Assembly: GCA_031315995.1 (NCBI GenBank)
Contig: JALDRG010000007.1
Location: 212,264 to 276,263, forward strand
Source of the DNA: Nitrospira sp.
GTDB lineage: Bacteria; Nitrospirota; Nitrospiria; Nitrospirales; Nitrospiraceae
DNA length: 64,000 bases
Direction of reading: 5' to 3'
A model generated the notes under the pieces. That model ran no database searches and was not told the origin of the DNA. It was given only the letters and a program-made list of their open reading frames with translations. Both the position numbers and the translations under genes were made by a program. This document shows, in pieces, positions 18,201-25,812 of the stretch; positions within the stretch are counted from its first letter, which is position 1; each line of letters opens with the position of its first letter.

Positions 18201-18726
18201 GGTTCATCGCAATGATACGGCCGTCAGGGTCGAGAGAATGGTAGCCGCAGGGAGCATGGTCATAGAGGTCTTGCAGCTCTTCGGCATTCTTCGCCAGGAG
18301 GCTTTCCCTCAGTCGTAGAGCCTCATGTTCCACCTCTCGAGTCGCTGCCTTCACCAGATCCTGCGCCATGCGTCGATGCTGAACGGCTAGATAGGCGATG
18401 ATGATAAACAGTCCGCAACCGGCCGACCGATTGAGCAACGGAATCCATGTCGGCACGCCAGGCAACGATGATTTTAGGAGGTACGCCAGGAATGTGAGTC
18501 CTGAGCAGAAACACGCCGAGATCAGCGGAGCCCCGCTATAGGAGGTCCGTTGGGTGAGGAGCAGTGGAATGAGATACAGGATCCAGACGGGAATTCCGCG
18601 GGGAGTGACGCTATCGAGTATGAACACAAGCCCGATCAGGAGAGCGGCCAGAGCGACCGTTGCCGGCCCGTACTCAGGACGAGGCGTCGCTGCCGTTGTC
18701 GGCCAGGATCGACCAACAGTGGTCAT
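15208..18726 (-). CDS. Membrane-anchored multi-PAS sensor histidine kinase
   Basis: A large sensor of 1172 residues. Four hydrophobic segments (about 20-115) form the membrane part, followed by a coiled linker. Six PAS/PAC units follow (roughly 145-275, 315-440, 445-570, 575-690, 695-815, 820-935), each closing with a DITxRKxAE-type motif. The HisKA has His948 in TSHDLKEPLR, and the HATPase has RDRGPGV and GTGAGLAIV. The sensed signal cannot be read from sequence; no haem- or chromophore-binding Cys/His pattern was recognised. The ATG at 18726 was chosen because CAGGAG precedes it and a promoter lies upstream. It is first in a three-gene phosphorelay operon. Confidence 0.9.
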   Translation of the reverse strand: MTTVGRSWPTTAATPRPEYGPATVALAALLIGLVFILDSVTPRGIPVWILYLIPLLLTQRTSYSGAPLISACFCSGLTFLAYLLKSSLPGVPTWIPLLNRSAGCGLFIIIAYLAVQHRRMAQDLVKAATREVEHEALRLRESLLAKNAEELQDLYDHAPCGYHSLDPDGRIIAMNQTELNWLGYTKQDVLGKKRFSELLTSAGAQLFQEQSAIFMKEGRVHGLEFDMVRSNGTTFPILLSATAITDADGRFVAIRSTLLDITDRKRADTLLRKSHEELEIAVKERTEALRLTNERLEQELITTRTTQAALKSTELRFQLMANHAPVLIWISDVSKSCIWFNTPWLEFVGRSLEKELGSGWAQHVHPEDYDDCLKVYENSFEARREFKMEYRLRRHDGEWRWMLDHGLPRFEGENVFVGFIGSCVDITEHKEALAAARDSEQRLSSIFGSAMDGIITINERQEITNFNTSAETMFGCTAEEVIGRSVTTLIPERFRTTHTQHIAAFGRTSVTKRQMGALGTISGLRTNGEEFPIEASISQVRARGQKLFTVILRDISQRKQAEDALKASEARFRELLECLPQLILTCTPEGACDYLSPQWVAYTGQAAEPQLGSGWLEQLHPDDRSMTVERWQASVGSNAPLDIEFRIRSAGGQYRWFRSQTTPIHGDGGRVVKWVGTHTDIDDRKRAEEVRARLGAIVESSSDAIIGQGLDGLVLTWNLSAEQMFGYLADEMVGQPIRHIVPPHQRQEEWITFEEVKAGKQHRQHETLRVRKNGTSLYVSLTVSPIKNVEGTVIGISTIARDITARKRAEEKMEQQRKLLELSHEPIFAWDMQNGIVEWNRGCEQLYGFTRSEALGQSSTELLRTVFPCPLDQIHATLESSGEWTGELHQRTKAGHDLLVDSRWGLLKTNGRSLVLETNRNITERRRSEVLILEKNKDLETLLHVTSHDLKEPLRAIESFSVLLQERYGNRLDEKGQDFLRRIVRATQRLDQLLTDILDLSRAQRMDPPITDIDADQLVQEVIRRLERRIKETGANITIRSPLPNLRVNTTWAIQGIYNLVSNALKFASAGQPPNIEIASHTMMDLDGTALIGLVVRDRGPGVAPDQRERIFELFRRAVGREIEGTGAGLAIVRQVAERHGGRAWMAPREGGGSDFFITFGVKQPIPREVSA

Positions 18727-18797
18727 GGAGCTCCTGTTCGATAGCCGTTCATATGGTCGGCAGAGAACGCGCGGCACACCTTAACATAGATGTAAAA

Positions 18798-18826
18798 ATA
18801 CTATGGAGAAATCTTTAGGTTTTCAA
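18798..18826 (-). promoter_or_regulatory. Sigma70-like promoter of the phosphorelay operon
   Basis: Read on the minus strand: TTGAAA (18826-18821), a 17-bp spacer, then TAGTAT (18803-18798). It predicts a ~65-nt leader before the kinase ATG. The surroundings are clearly AT-richer than the flanking genes. The rest of the 228-bp space (18727-18954) shows nothing recognisable. Confidence 0.6.
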
Positions 18827-18954
18827 CAGATGCGATGTACCCTAGGATAATCCCTGGGAGAGGAGCGGGTTCGAAATTCGAGGCGAGCAATGCACGGGTG
18901 ACGGTGATTGTCTCGCGCCTGCAGGTGGTTGGCGGACGCTCGGTCGACGATCAG

Positions 18955-20376
18955 TTAGAAATTCGTTTCGATGCTGGAGGCCGTCTTATTCAAAACAGTC
19001 GCGGCGGCTTTCGCAAGGGCGGCGTCCTGCTCGTGGTCGAGCGCATAGATGCGGAATTGCACGAGGCGAGTGGGAAGCAAATCCAACAATTCCTCCAGCG
19101 GCTCGGTGGAGAGCCCTCTGGTGCTGGGATCGTACACGAGCAGAGGAATGCCGCGTGTATCCTTAGGGTCTGGGCGCGGATCAAGCGGGGCCATATCGAC
19201 GCGGAAGGGCAGTGACTGTAATCTCCCCGGAAGGGCGTTCTGTATGTGCTTGTGGAACTGTTCATGGCTGGGAAAATCCATTCCCCGTTCCATGCCCTTC
19301 TCCTTGAGCACCGTGCTGTATGCCATTTTCCATTTCACGTCGCGCCCCAGAATATGCGCCCATTCATGATGTAAGCGACGCAGGCTGCTTCGGCCGGCTT
19401 TCTTCCAACGCCGGACATCCTCCAACAAGGACCAGTCGGTCAATGTCAGGTATTCGTCCATATGGGCGGCCGGATTGGAGGGGAACAACAGCTTCATCGT
19501 GTCCCCGAAGATGTCCCGGAGATGAATGTCGATGGCACGGGTCGTCCGGTGATAATACACATTCGAATACAGATACATTCTGGTGTTCAGAAACATGTGC
19601 AGGGCAGGGAGCCCGGTTTTATGGATGGTGTAGCCTTTGCCGGTGATGATCGTGTAATGAATCAAGCGGGTGAGGTCTACCGGCCCGACTGCGACACCGC
19701 ACATGTACGCATCGCGCAGCACATAGTCCAGATTGTCGGCCGTATAACTTCCTGAAATCACCGGCTGGAGCATGTTGATCCAGCGTGGAATGCGGGAGTT
19801 GTCTTTGCCTTTCTCCTTCAGAATTACGTGCGCGATGTGATCGGGATTCAACACTTCCCCGCGATCGAACGGACCCGACGGGCTGCGGCGAATTTTTTTG
19901 ATGAGCGGACCCAGATGTTCGCGCACAATGATCTGGCCGAGCTTTTCATGCGAGAGGCCGAATTCATGCAGGAAATTATCGTCGAAAAAGTGGCAGAACG
20001 GGCCATGTCCGATGTCGTGCACGAGCGCCGTAATGCGCAGAAACTCTTCGACGAAGGCCGCCGAGGGGGCCTCTGGCACCGCTTTTTTCAAGAACGGGTA
20101 GAGATGGCGCGCAAATCGTCCCGCCACATGCATGGTGCCGAGGGAATGCACGAATCGCGTATGTTCCGCAGAGGGGTACACCCAGCGCGCGCTTTGGAGT
20201 TGATAGATATACCGCAGTCGTTGAACCCAGGGAGAATCGATCAGATCTTTCTCCGTGCGTTCCGATGGATCCGGCGTCGCATAGGGCACTGTGAACGAGA
20301 CGTATTCATGGATAGGATCGGCAATCAGCGCGGATCCGTCATACGGGGCGGGAGGATGTGCCGGTGGTAATTTCAT
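18955..20376 (-). CDS. HD-domain phosphohydrolase, dNTPase/SAMHD1-like
   Basis: A 473-residue cytoplasmic protein with the HD metal-binding set: RFVHSLGTMH (first His), ALVHDIGHGPFCH (HD pair and downstream His) and the later Asp in TADNLDYVLRD. This arrangement (HD with YxxD..R-type blocks and DPIHEYVSFT at the N-terminus) is that of the SAMHD1/YdhJ group, which hydrolyse nucleotides or related phosphates. Substrate is not predictable here. The ATG at 20376 was chosen because family similarity starts there; the frame remains open for 120 codons upstream with no similarity. It is the last gene of the lon-thiL-DUF2062 run. Confidence 0.85.
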   Translation of the reverse strand: MKLPPAHPPAPYDGSALIADPIHEYVSFTVPYATPDPSERTEKDLIDSPWVQRLRYIYQLQSARWVYPSAEHTRFVHSLGTMHVAGRFARHLYPFLKKAVPEAPSAAFVEEFLRITALVHDIGHGPFCHFFDDNFLHEFGLSHEKLGQIIVREHLGPLIKKIRRSPSGPFDRGEVLNPDHIAHVILKEKGKDNSRIPRWINMLQPVISGSYTADNLDYVLRDAYMCGVAVGPVDLTRLIHYTIITGKGYTIHKTGLPALHMFLNTRMYLYSNVYYHRTTRAIDIHLRDIFGDTMKLLFPSNPAAHMDEYLTLTDWSLLEDVRRWKKAGRSSLRRLHHEWAHILGRDVKWKMAYSTVLKEKGMERGMDFPSHEQFHKHIQNALPGRLQSLPFRVDMAPLDPRPDPKDTRGIPLLVYDPSTRGLSTEPLEELLDLLPTRLVQFRIYALDHEQDAALAKAAATVLNKTASSIETNF

Positions 20377-20399
20377 GCGTGGTCGACCAATGGATGATC

Positions 20400-20879
20400 T
20401 TAGCCCAGGCCCGATGAAGGGGGCAACGGTTGACGGACGTCGCCTCGGTTGGCCCTGCGGTATTTGGAGAGCAGGAGGTAGGCGACAGGATAGGATAACA
20501 GGCCGCCTGCAATACTCAGGACTGTTCCACCGACGACGAACGGCCAGGCATAGGGCATCACTTGGTGATAAATCCCCATGAACGACAGGTCGCTCCAATC
20601 GAAGGACGGGAAGTCTTTGACGCCCAACAGGGTTGCGCCGGTCCAATAGGTTCCCCCGAGGATGGGAATCAGCGTCCAAGGATTGTTGAGGAAGGCGCCG
20701 GCGAGCAGTGCTACCACATTCAGCCCGAATGCCCACGCGCAGAACCCCACCATCACCATATGGAGACCGTAAGCAGGGGAAAAGCCGATGAAGACGCCGA
20801 CGGCAAATGCCAACGCTGTCCGGTGCGGTGTTTCATCGAGATGGAGAATCTGGCGAAACAACGAGCGTACGGCTGTCAT
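20400..20879 (-). CDS. DUF2062 membrane protein
   Basis: A 159-residue integral membrane protein with three hydrophobic stretches (about 22-45, 50-75, 110-140) and the DUF2062 hallmarks: TPHRTALAFAVGVFIGFSP near the N-terminus and NNPWTLIPI in the middle. Function is unknown; relatives are often encoded near envelope genes. It sits 17 bp after thiL and 23 bp before the HD gene, so it is likely cotranscribed. Confidence 0.85.
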   Translation of the reverse strand: MTAVRSLFRQILHLDETPHRTALAFAVGVFIGFSPAYGLHMVMVGFCAWAFGLNVVALLAGAFLNNPWTLIPILGGTYWTGATLLGVKDFPSFDWSDLSFMGIYHQVMPYAWPFVVGGTVLSIAGGLLSYPVAYLLLSKYRRANRGDVRQPLPPSSGLG

Positions 20880-20896
20880 GGATGGCCTTGTTTCGG

Positions 20897-21952
20897 CTAG
20901 TGCTGAGATGGTCGGAGGAAATGTTCGTAACTGGTGATCGGCAACGTACGGGTCGTCCCTGTCTCGCTTCGCAGGCGCAGGCCAAGCCGCTTGGTGGTAA
21001 TCGAGCCGATACAGGTAAAGCGAAAGTGGGTGCTGGTGGCCAGCCGTTCAAATTGTCGCTGCTTGCTGCGAGGAACGGTGAACAGCAGTTCGTAGTCTTC
21101 GCCGCCTTGCAACGCGATCTGTTGAGCGTCGAGACGACGAAACCGGGCGTAGGCTCGGCAAGCCGGAGAAAGCGGGAGTGCGCCGGCATGAATTTCAGCG
21201 CCGACTGCGCTCTCTTCACAGAGGTGCCGAAGATCGCCCGTCAAGCCGTCGGACAGGTCGATCGCCGCACCGGCGAGGCGATGCTTCACCAGCCACTGGC
21301 CTTCTGCGAGACGGGCTGAAGGGCGGTGGTGCCGAGCCAGTAGAAAACGTGTGTGGGCCGGACGCAGATCTGTATTCCCCGATCGATGAACGGCCGTCAA
21401 AAGGTCCAAGCCTGCGTGAGAGTCGCCCAGTGTTCCGGTGACATACAGTCGGTCGCCGACGCGGGCTCCGCTCCGGAGCAAGGCGCGTCGAGGTTGTACG
21501 GTTCCGGTGAGCGTGAGGCTGAGAAAAAGACCGCGCTTGGATGCCGACGTGTCTCCACCGACCAGGCAGACCCGATGGGGAGCGGCGGCTTGCATCATGC
21601 CGCGATAGAGCCGTCGAACCTGTGCTGTCGAACAGGTCGGCGGAATCGCAATCGCTACGAGCAGAAAGCGGGGTGTACCGCCCATGGCGGCAATATCGCT
21701 CAGGTTGGCGACAGCGGCCCGGTACCCGATGTCTTCAAAAGAGGAGCGCGCGGGATCGAAATGCACTCCTTCGGCCAAAAGATCCGTCGTGATAAGGGTC
21801 CATTCGGAGGCCGAAGTCTTCAGGATGGCGGTGTCATCGCCGATCCCTTTGAACACCTGCCGGTCCGGCCTTGCGGCCTGAGCTTGCAGGAGGCGGATCA
21901 GGCCGAACTCACTGCGCACTGGGCTGGTCCGAGGGGATCGGCCGAGCGGCAT
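20897..21952 (-). CDS. thiL: Thiamine-monophosphate kinase
   Basis: A 351-residue cytoplasmic enzyme of the PurM/ThiL fold that phosphorylates thiamine phosphate to the active cofactor TPP. The N-terminal FGLIRLL, GDDTAIL (Mg-binding Asp pair), LVGGDTSAS, GTLGDSHAGL, AIDLSDGLTGDL and GGEDYELLFTV are all ThiL blocks. It starts 1 bp after the lon stop, a strong sign of cotranscription with lon. It completes the pathway begun by thiS-G-E elsewhere in the window. Start ATG 21952; about 20 residues precede the usual N-terminus. Confidence 0.94.
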   Translation of the reverse strand: MPLGRSPRTSPVRSEFGLIRLLQAQAARPDRQVFKGIGDDTAILKTSASEWTLITTDLLAEGVHFDPARSSFEDIGYRAAVANLSDIAAMGGTPRFLLVAIAIPPTCSTAQVRRLYRGMMQAAAPHRVCLVGGDTSASKRGLFLSLTLTGTVQPRRALLRSGARVGDRLYVTGTLGDSHAGLDLLTAVHRSGNTDLRPAHTRFLLARHHRPSARLAEGQWLVKHRLAGAAIDLSDGLTGDLRHLCEESAVGAEIHAGALPLSPACRAYARFRRLDAQQIALQGGEDYELLFTVPRSKQRQFERLATSTHFRFTCIGSITTKRLGLRLRSETGTTRTLPITSYEHFLRPSQH

Positions 21953-21953
21953 G

Positions 21954-24452
21954 TTAGAGGGTCAACGAGGGGGAAGCCGCCGGAAGGCGGAGGCTTCGCC
22001 GCGACGAGCCGGTAGCCCGCTTGGACGTGGTGGTCGCTCGCGCCGATTTCTTCGGGGGCGTCTTCGGCGCCGCCGCGCGTGGCTTGCGTGACGCCGGTCG
22101 TCGCAGGGCCTCGCGGATGACATCGTCGACCGTATCGACAAAGATCAGCTCAATGCCTTTGAGGATATGCTTGGGAATTTCTTCCAGGTCCTTCTTGTTG
22201 CGTTTCGGAAGGACGACGGTCGCAAGTTTGGCGCGCTTGGCCGCGAGGATTTTTTCCTTCAGGCCTCCGATCGGCAGCACCCGCCCGCGCAGGGTGATTT
22301 CTCCCGTCATCGCGAGGTCGCGCCGGACGGGGATCTGGGCCAGCGCGGAGGCAATGGCGGTGGCCATCGTGATGCCGGCCGAGGGCCCGTCTTTCGGGGT
22401 CGCGCCGGCGGGCACATGGATGTGAATGTCGTTCTTGGCGAAGATGTCGGGACTGATGCCCAGCGTTTTCTCCCGTGATCGCACGTAACTCAGGGCGGCC
22501 TGTGCCGACTCTTTCATGACGTCGCCGAGATGTCCGGTGAGGGTGAGTTGCCCTTTGCCCTTCATCACGGTCGCTTCGATATACAAGACATCGCCGCCGC
22601 TCTCGGTCCAGGCCAGGCCGGTGGCGACACCGATCTCGTCCTTTTCGAGTTCCGCTTCCGGGACGAATTTCGCCACACCCAAGAACTTATTCAAATTGGA
22701 CTGGTCGATAGTATGGCACTCCGTCTTGCCTTCCGCGACCTTCTTCGCGACTTTCCGCATGAGATTGGCGATCTCGCGCTCGAGGTTGCGGACACCGGCT
22801 TCGCGGGTATAGTGCGAGATGACGTGGCGGATGGTCGCTTCCTGGAGGCGGATATGCTTCTCGGTGATGCCGTGCTCGTTCATCTGACGGGGGATCAGAT
22901 ATTTCTGCGCGATGCCGAGCTTCTCTTCTTCCGTATACCCGGGGATGTCGATGACTTCCATGCGATCCCGTAAGGCGGGCAAAATCGGATCCATCAAGTT
23001 GGCCGTCGTGACGAACATGACTTCCGTCAGGTCGAAGGGCACGCCGAGATAGTGATCGGTGAAGGTGCTGTTCTGTTCCGGATCCAACACTTCCAGCAGG
23101 GCGGCCGAAGGGTCGCCGCGGAAATCCATGCCGACTTTGTCGACTTCGTCGAGCATGAACACCGGATTGCTCGTGCCGGCTTGCTTCATGCCTTGGATAA
23201 TCCGTCCTGGGAGCGCGCCGACGTAGGTCCGGCGATGGCCGCGGATTTCAGCTTCATCTCGCACCCCGCCCAGACTGATCCGGACGAACTCGCGGCCCAG
23301 CGCGCGCGCGATGGATTTTCCCAGCGAGGTCTTGCCGACGCCCGGCGGGCCCACGAAACAGAGGATCGGCCCCTTCATCTTTTCTTTCAGTTTGCGCACG
23401 GCCAGATATTCGACGATGCGCTCTTTCACTTTTTCCAGATCGTAGTGGTCCTCGTTCAAGACCTTCATCGCGGCTTTCAGGTCGAGATTGTCTTTCGACT
23501 TCTTATTCCACGGGAGTTCGACCATCCACTCCAGATAGGTTCTGACCGTGGCGGACTCCGCCGTATCCGGGTGCATCTTTTCCAACCGCTTGAGCTGCTT
23601 TTCGGTTTCCTTCAGGACCTTGTCGGGCATCTTGGCGTCTTTGATGCGTTTGCGGAATTCCGCCGCTTCCTCCGCCCGCTCGTCCAGTTCACCGAGTTCT
23701 TTTTGAATGGCTTTCAATTGTTCGCGCAGGAAGTATTCGCGCTGAGTCTTGTCCATCTCCCCTTTGGCCTGAGCCTGAATCTTTTGTTGCATGGAGAGGA
23801 CATCGATTTCCTTGGCGAGAATCTCGCTGATCTGCCGCAACCGTTGAATCGGGTCCACGATTTCGAGGACAGCTTGCGTGATGTCGACCTTCAGCCCGAG
23901 ATTGGACGCCACCATGTCGGCCAGACGGCCCGGGTCTTCCAAGTTCTCGATGACGACCATCACATCCGGGATCAACACTTTGCCGAGGCTGACGATCTTT
24001 TCGATCTGTTCCTTGACCGTGCGCATGACGGCCTCAGTCTCCAGGGGGGAGCCAGGCTGCTTCGTCTCGACGAGTTTTTCGATCCGAACCGAATAATAGG
24101 GATCGTTTTGGATGTACTCTTCAATCCGCCCCTTGGCGAGTCCCTGCACCAAAATTTTGATCCGTTCGTCGGGCAGCTTGAGCATTCGCATGATGATGCC
24201 CACGGTGCCGACCGCGTGAATGTCGTCCGGTTGGGGGTTTTCCACATCCAGGGATTTTTGCGTGGCGAGGAACAGCATACGGTTGCCCGCCAGCGCCGCT
24301 TCAATCGCCTTGATCGACATCTCGCGTCCCACAAACAACGGGAGCACCATATAGGGAAACACGACGATATCTCGGACGGGCAGCAGGGGGAGTTGGTCCG
24401 GCGGTTCGAGGTTCTGATTGCTTGAGAATTCTTGTTCTACTGCTTCAGCCAT
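21954..24452 (-). CDS. lon: ATP-dependent Lon protease with basic C-terminal tail
   Basis: An 832-residue homohexameric AAA+ protease that degrades misfolded and regulatory proteins. It has an N-terminal LON substrate domain ([23 protein letters not shown]), a coiled-coil linker, and an AAA module with Walker [10 protein letters not shown] (~365). The protease domain has nucleophile Ser691 (KDGPSAGIT) and Lys734 (GGLKEK), the family's 43-residue spacing. The family usually ends soon after the [13 protein letters not shown] region. This protein adds about 45 residues rich in Lys, Arg, Ala, Ser and Thr, like a histone-type tail, which might bind DNA or polyanions. First gene of the lon-thiL-DUF2062-HD run. 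Confidence 0.96.
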   Translation of the reverse strand: MAEAVEQEFSSNQNLEPPDQLPLLPVRDIVVFPYMVLPLFVGREMSIKAIEAALAGNRMLFLATQKSLDVENPQPDDIHAVGTVGIIMRMLKLPDERIKILVQGLAKGRIEEYIQNDPYYSVRIEKLVETKQPGSPLETEAVMRTVKEQIEKIVSLGKVLIPDVMVVIENLEDPGRLADMVASNLGLKVDITQAVLEIVDPIQRLRQISEILAKEIDVLSMQQKIQAQAKGEMDKTQREYFLREQLKAIQKELGELDERAEEAAEFRKRIKDAKMPDKVLKETEKQLKRLEKMHPDTAESATVRTYLEWMVELPWNKKSKDNLDLKAAMKVLNEDHYDLEKVKERIVEYLAVRKLKEKMKGPILCFVGPPGVGKTSLGKSIARALGREFVRISLGGVRDEAEIRGHRRTYVGALPGRIIQGMKQAGTSNPVFMLDEVDKVGMDFRGDPSAALLEVLDPEQNSTFTDHYLGVPFDLTEVMFVTTANLMDPILPALRDRMEVIDIPGYTEEEKLGIAQKYLIPRQMNEHGITEKHIRLQEATIRHVISHYTREAGVRNLEREIANLMRKVAKKVAEGKTECHTIDQSNLNKFLGVAKFVPEAELEKDEIGVATGLAWTESGGDVLYIEATVMKGKGQLTLTGHLGDVMKESAQAALSYVRSREKTLGISPDIFAKNDIHIHVPAGATPKDGPSAGITMATAIASALAQIPVRRDLAMTGEITLRGRVLPIGGLKEKILAAKRAKLATVVLPKRNKKDLEEIPKHILKGIELIFVDTVDDVIREALRRPASRKPRAAAPKTPPKKSARATTTSKRATGSSRRSLRLPAASPSLTL

Positions 24453-24508
24453 GAGGCTCCAGTCTGCTGGTGTGTGGGCTCAGTGACCATGACGTGCTGC
24501 GACACGGT

Positions 24509-24536
24509 TTGGGTGACGGTGCTCCGTCATGCCCAA
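24509..24536. terminator. Hairpin between galU and lon
   Basis: The arms TTGGG+TGACGG and CCGTCA+CCCAA pair around a 4-nt loop with a 2-nt bulge (11 bp in total), starting 3 bp after the galU stop on the minus strand. There is no T-run, so it is at best a weak or factor-assisted terminator, or an mRNA-end stabiliser. It could instead be an operator for lon. Confidence 0.4.
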
Positions 24537-24538
24537 GG

Positions 24539-25480
24539 CTAGTTGGTGGCGCGCGTTCGACCTGGGCCGGGCCGGCCGGGGCCGCGACGACGCACGTCGG
24601 CGGCTGTCGGTCGGAGTCGTTGTTGCAGGAACTCGCCGAAGGCAGGTCCCAAGGACGGGTTCTTGAGTGCTAACTCCACGGTGGCGATCAGAAAGCCGAG
24701 TTTGTCGCCGGCATCATGCCGCTGCCCATCGATTTCGTGGGCGAACATCGGAGTGGTCCGGACCAGTTGCCGCAAGGCATCCGTCAGTTGAATTTCTCCG
24801 TTCTTGCCCGGAGGCGTCTTGCGGAGAATCGGGAAAATTTCCGGCGGCAAGACATACCGTCCGATGACGGCCAGATTCGACGGCGCGTCGGCGGGCGACG
24901 GTTTTTCGACCAGGTCATCCACCCGGTGCAGGCCGTTGCGCACTCGCCGCGCGGAAATGATGCCGTATCGGCTGACTTCTTGCGGCGGTACTTCTTGTAC
25001 GCCTAACACGGCGCCTTTGCGCTGCTTGTAAATATGGATGAGTTGCGCGAGGCCCGGGACCGCGGCGTCGATGATTTCATCACCCAAAATGACGGCAAAC
25101 GGTTCATCGCCGATCAGATGTTGGGCGCAGAGCACGGCATGTCCGAGCCCCATGGCTTCCGGTTGGCGGACATAACAGAAGTTTGCCAGATTCGAAATGT
25201 GACGCATCTGGTTGAGGACCTGCCCCTTGCCGCTGCCTTTGAGATTTTCTTCCAGTTCCAGGGAACGGTCGAAATGGTCTTCGATGGCGCGCTTGCCGCG
25301 GCCGGTGATGACGATGATGTCTTCGATGCCGGATGCAACGGCTTCCTCCACGACATACTGAATCAGCGGTTTGTCGACCAGCGGCAGCATCTCTTTCGGA
25401 GAGGCTTTGGTGGCGGGAAGAAAGCGTGTGCCCAGTCCGGCAGCGGGAATAATAGCTTTACGTACATCGGTGCGAGTCAT
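24539..25480 (-). CDS. galU: UTP-glucose-1-phosphate uridylyltransferase
   Basis: A 313-residue cytoplasmic enzyme making UDP-glucose from UTP and glucose 1-phosphate for LPS and other glycans. The N-terminal AIIPAAGLGTRFLPATK is the nucleotide-binding signature. KEMLPLVDKPLIQYVVEEA, GLGHAVLCA, FAVILGDEI and VEKPSP follow the GalU pattern. The C-terminus carries a short Arg/Gly/Pro-rich tail (RRRGPGRPGPGRTR). The start ATG (25480) has no Shine-Dalgarno and lies only 7 nt from a good -10 box, so the mRNA may be leaderless. Confidence 0.94.
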   Translation of the reverse strand: MTRTDVRKAIIPAAGLGTRFLPATKASPKEMLPLVDKPLIQYVVEEAVASGIEDIIVITGRGKRAIEDHFDRSLELEENLKGSGKGQVLNQMRHISNLANFCYVRQPEAMGLGHAVLCAQHLIGDEPFAVILGDEIIDAAVPGLAQLIHIYKQRKGAVLGVQEVPPQEVSRYGIISARRVRNGLHRVDDLVEKPSPADAPSNLAVIGRYVLPPEIFPILRKTPPGKNGEIQLTDALRQLVRTTPMFAHEIDGQRHDAGDKLGFLIATVELALKNPSLGPAFGEFLQQRLRPTAADVRRRGPGRPGPGRTRATN

Positions 25481-25487
25481 AGGGGCG

Positions 25488-25516
25488 ATAGTATGTGATG
25501 GGGTAGGTGAAGTCAA
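25488..25516 (-). promoter_or_regulatory. Sigma70-like promoter of galU, leaderless arrangement
   Basis: On the minus strand: TTGACT (25516-25511), a 17-bp spacer, then TACTAT (25493-25488), with only CGCCCCT between it and the galU ATG. The expected transcription start is at or next to the start codon. Confidence 0.6.
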
Positions 25517-25571
25517 GATTTCCTCCGGTCTTTTCGAGCGCTGCCGGTGCGCCGGCGCGCGGGGAAACTCC

Positions 25572-25600
25572 TTTACATTGAAAAACGTGGTCAATATAAT
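25572..25600 (+). promoter_or_regulatory. Strong sigma70-like promoter of the bamA operon
   Basis: TTTACA (25572-25577), a 17-bp spacer and a perfect TATAAT (25595-25600). It is divergent from the galU promoter in a 332-bp intergenic space. It probably drives bamA and at least part of the long envelope operon. Confidence 0.65.
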
Positions 25601-25812
25601 CCGAGAGTTTTTCTGCAAATGTACGGCGGCGCTGCGTCGAACGCGGCGTATCGGTAAGCGTAATAGAACAAGTGTAACGGAAACGGTTCGTCACTGCCTG
25701 CGCGGGGCCGGTCGGCCCGGTGCAAGAGACGCGATACGGAACGTGGCGGTTTCCTATCTCGAAGTCCAGGACAACCAGTGCTTGCATTCCCAGGTGGTAC
25801 GGAAGGATTGCG
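25601..25812 (+). other. Long bamA 5' leader with a GC hairpin
   Basis: If the 25572-25600 promoter is used, the bamA message has a ~205-nt untranslated leader. It contains a perfect hairpin GGGCCG-GT-CGGCCC at 25705-25718. No riboswitch family was recognised and no convincing short ORF was seen. The frame is open from a TTG at 25720 into bamA, but that upstream part does not look like a secretion signal. Confidence 0.3.

Noticed and set aside
20377..20736. 120-codon N-terminal extension of the HD protein
   Set aside because: The extension lies over the DUF2062 gene, is Arg/Pro-rich and lacks similarity; the family N-terminus begins at the ATG at 20376.
23052..24425. 457-codon open frame on the plus strand opposite lon
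   Set aside because: The lon frame has full family motifs; the antisense frame is a by-product of GC-rich codon use and has no motifs.
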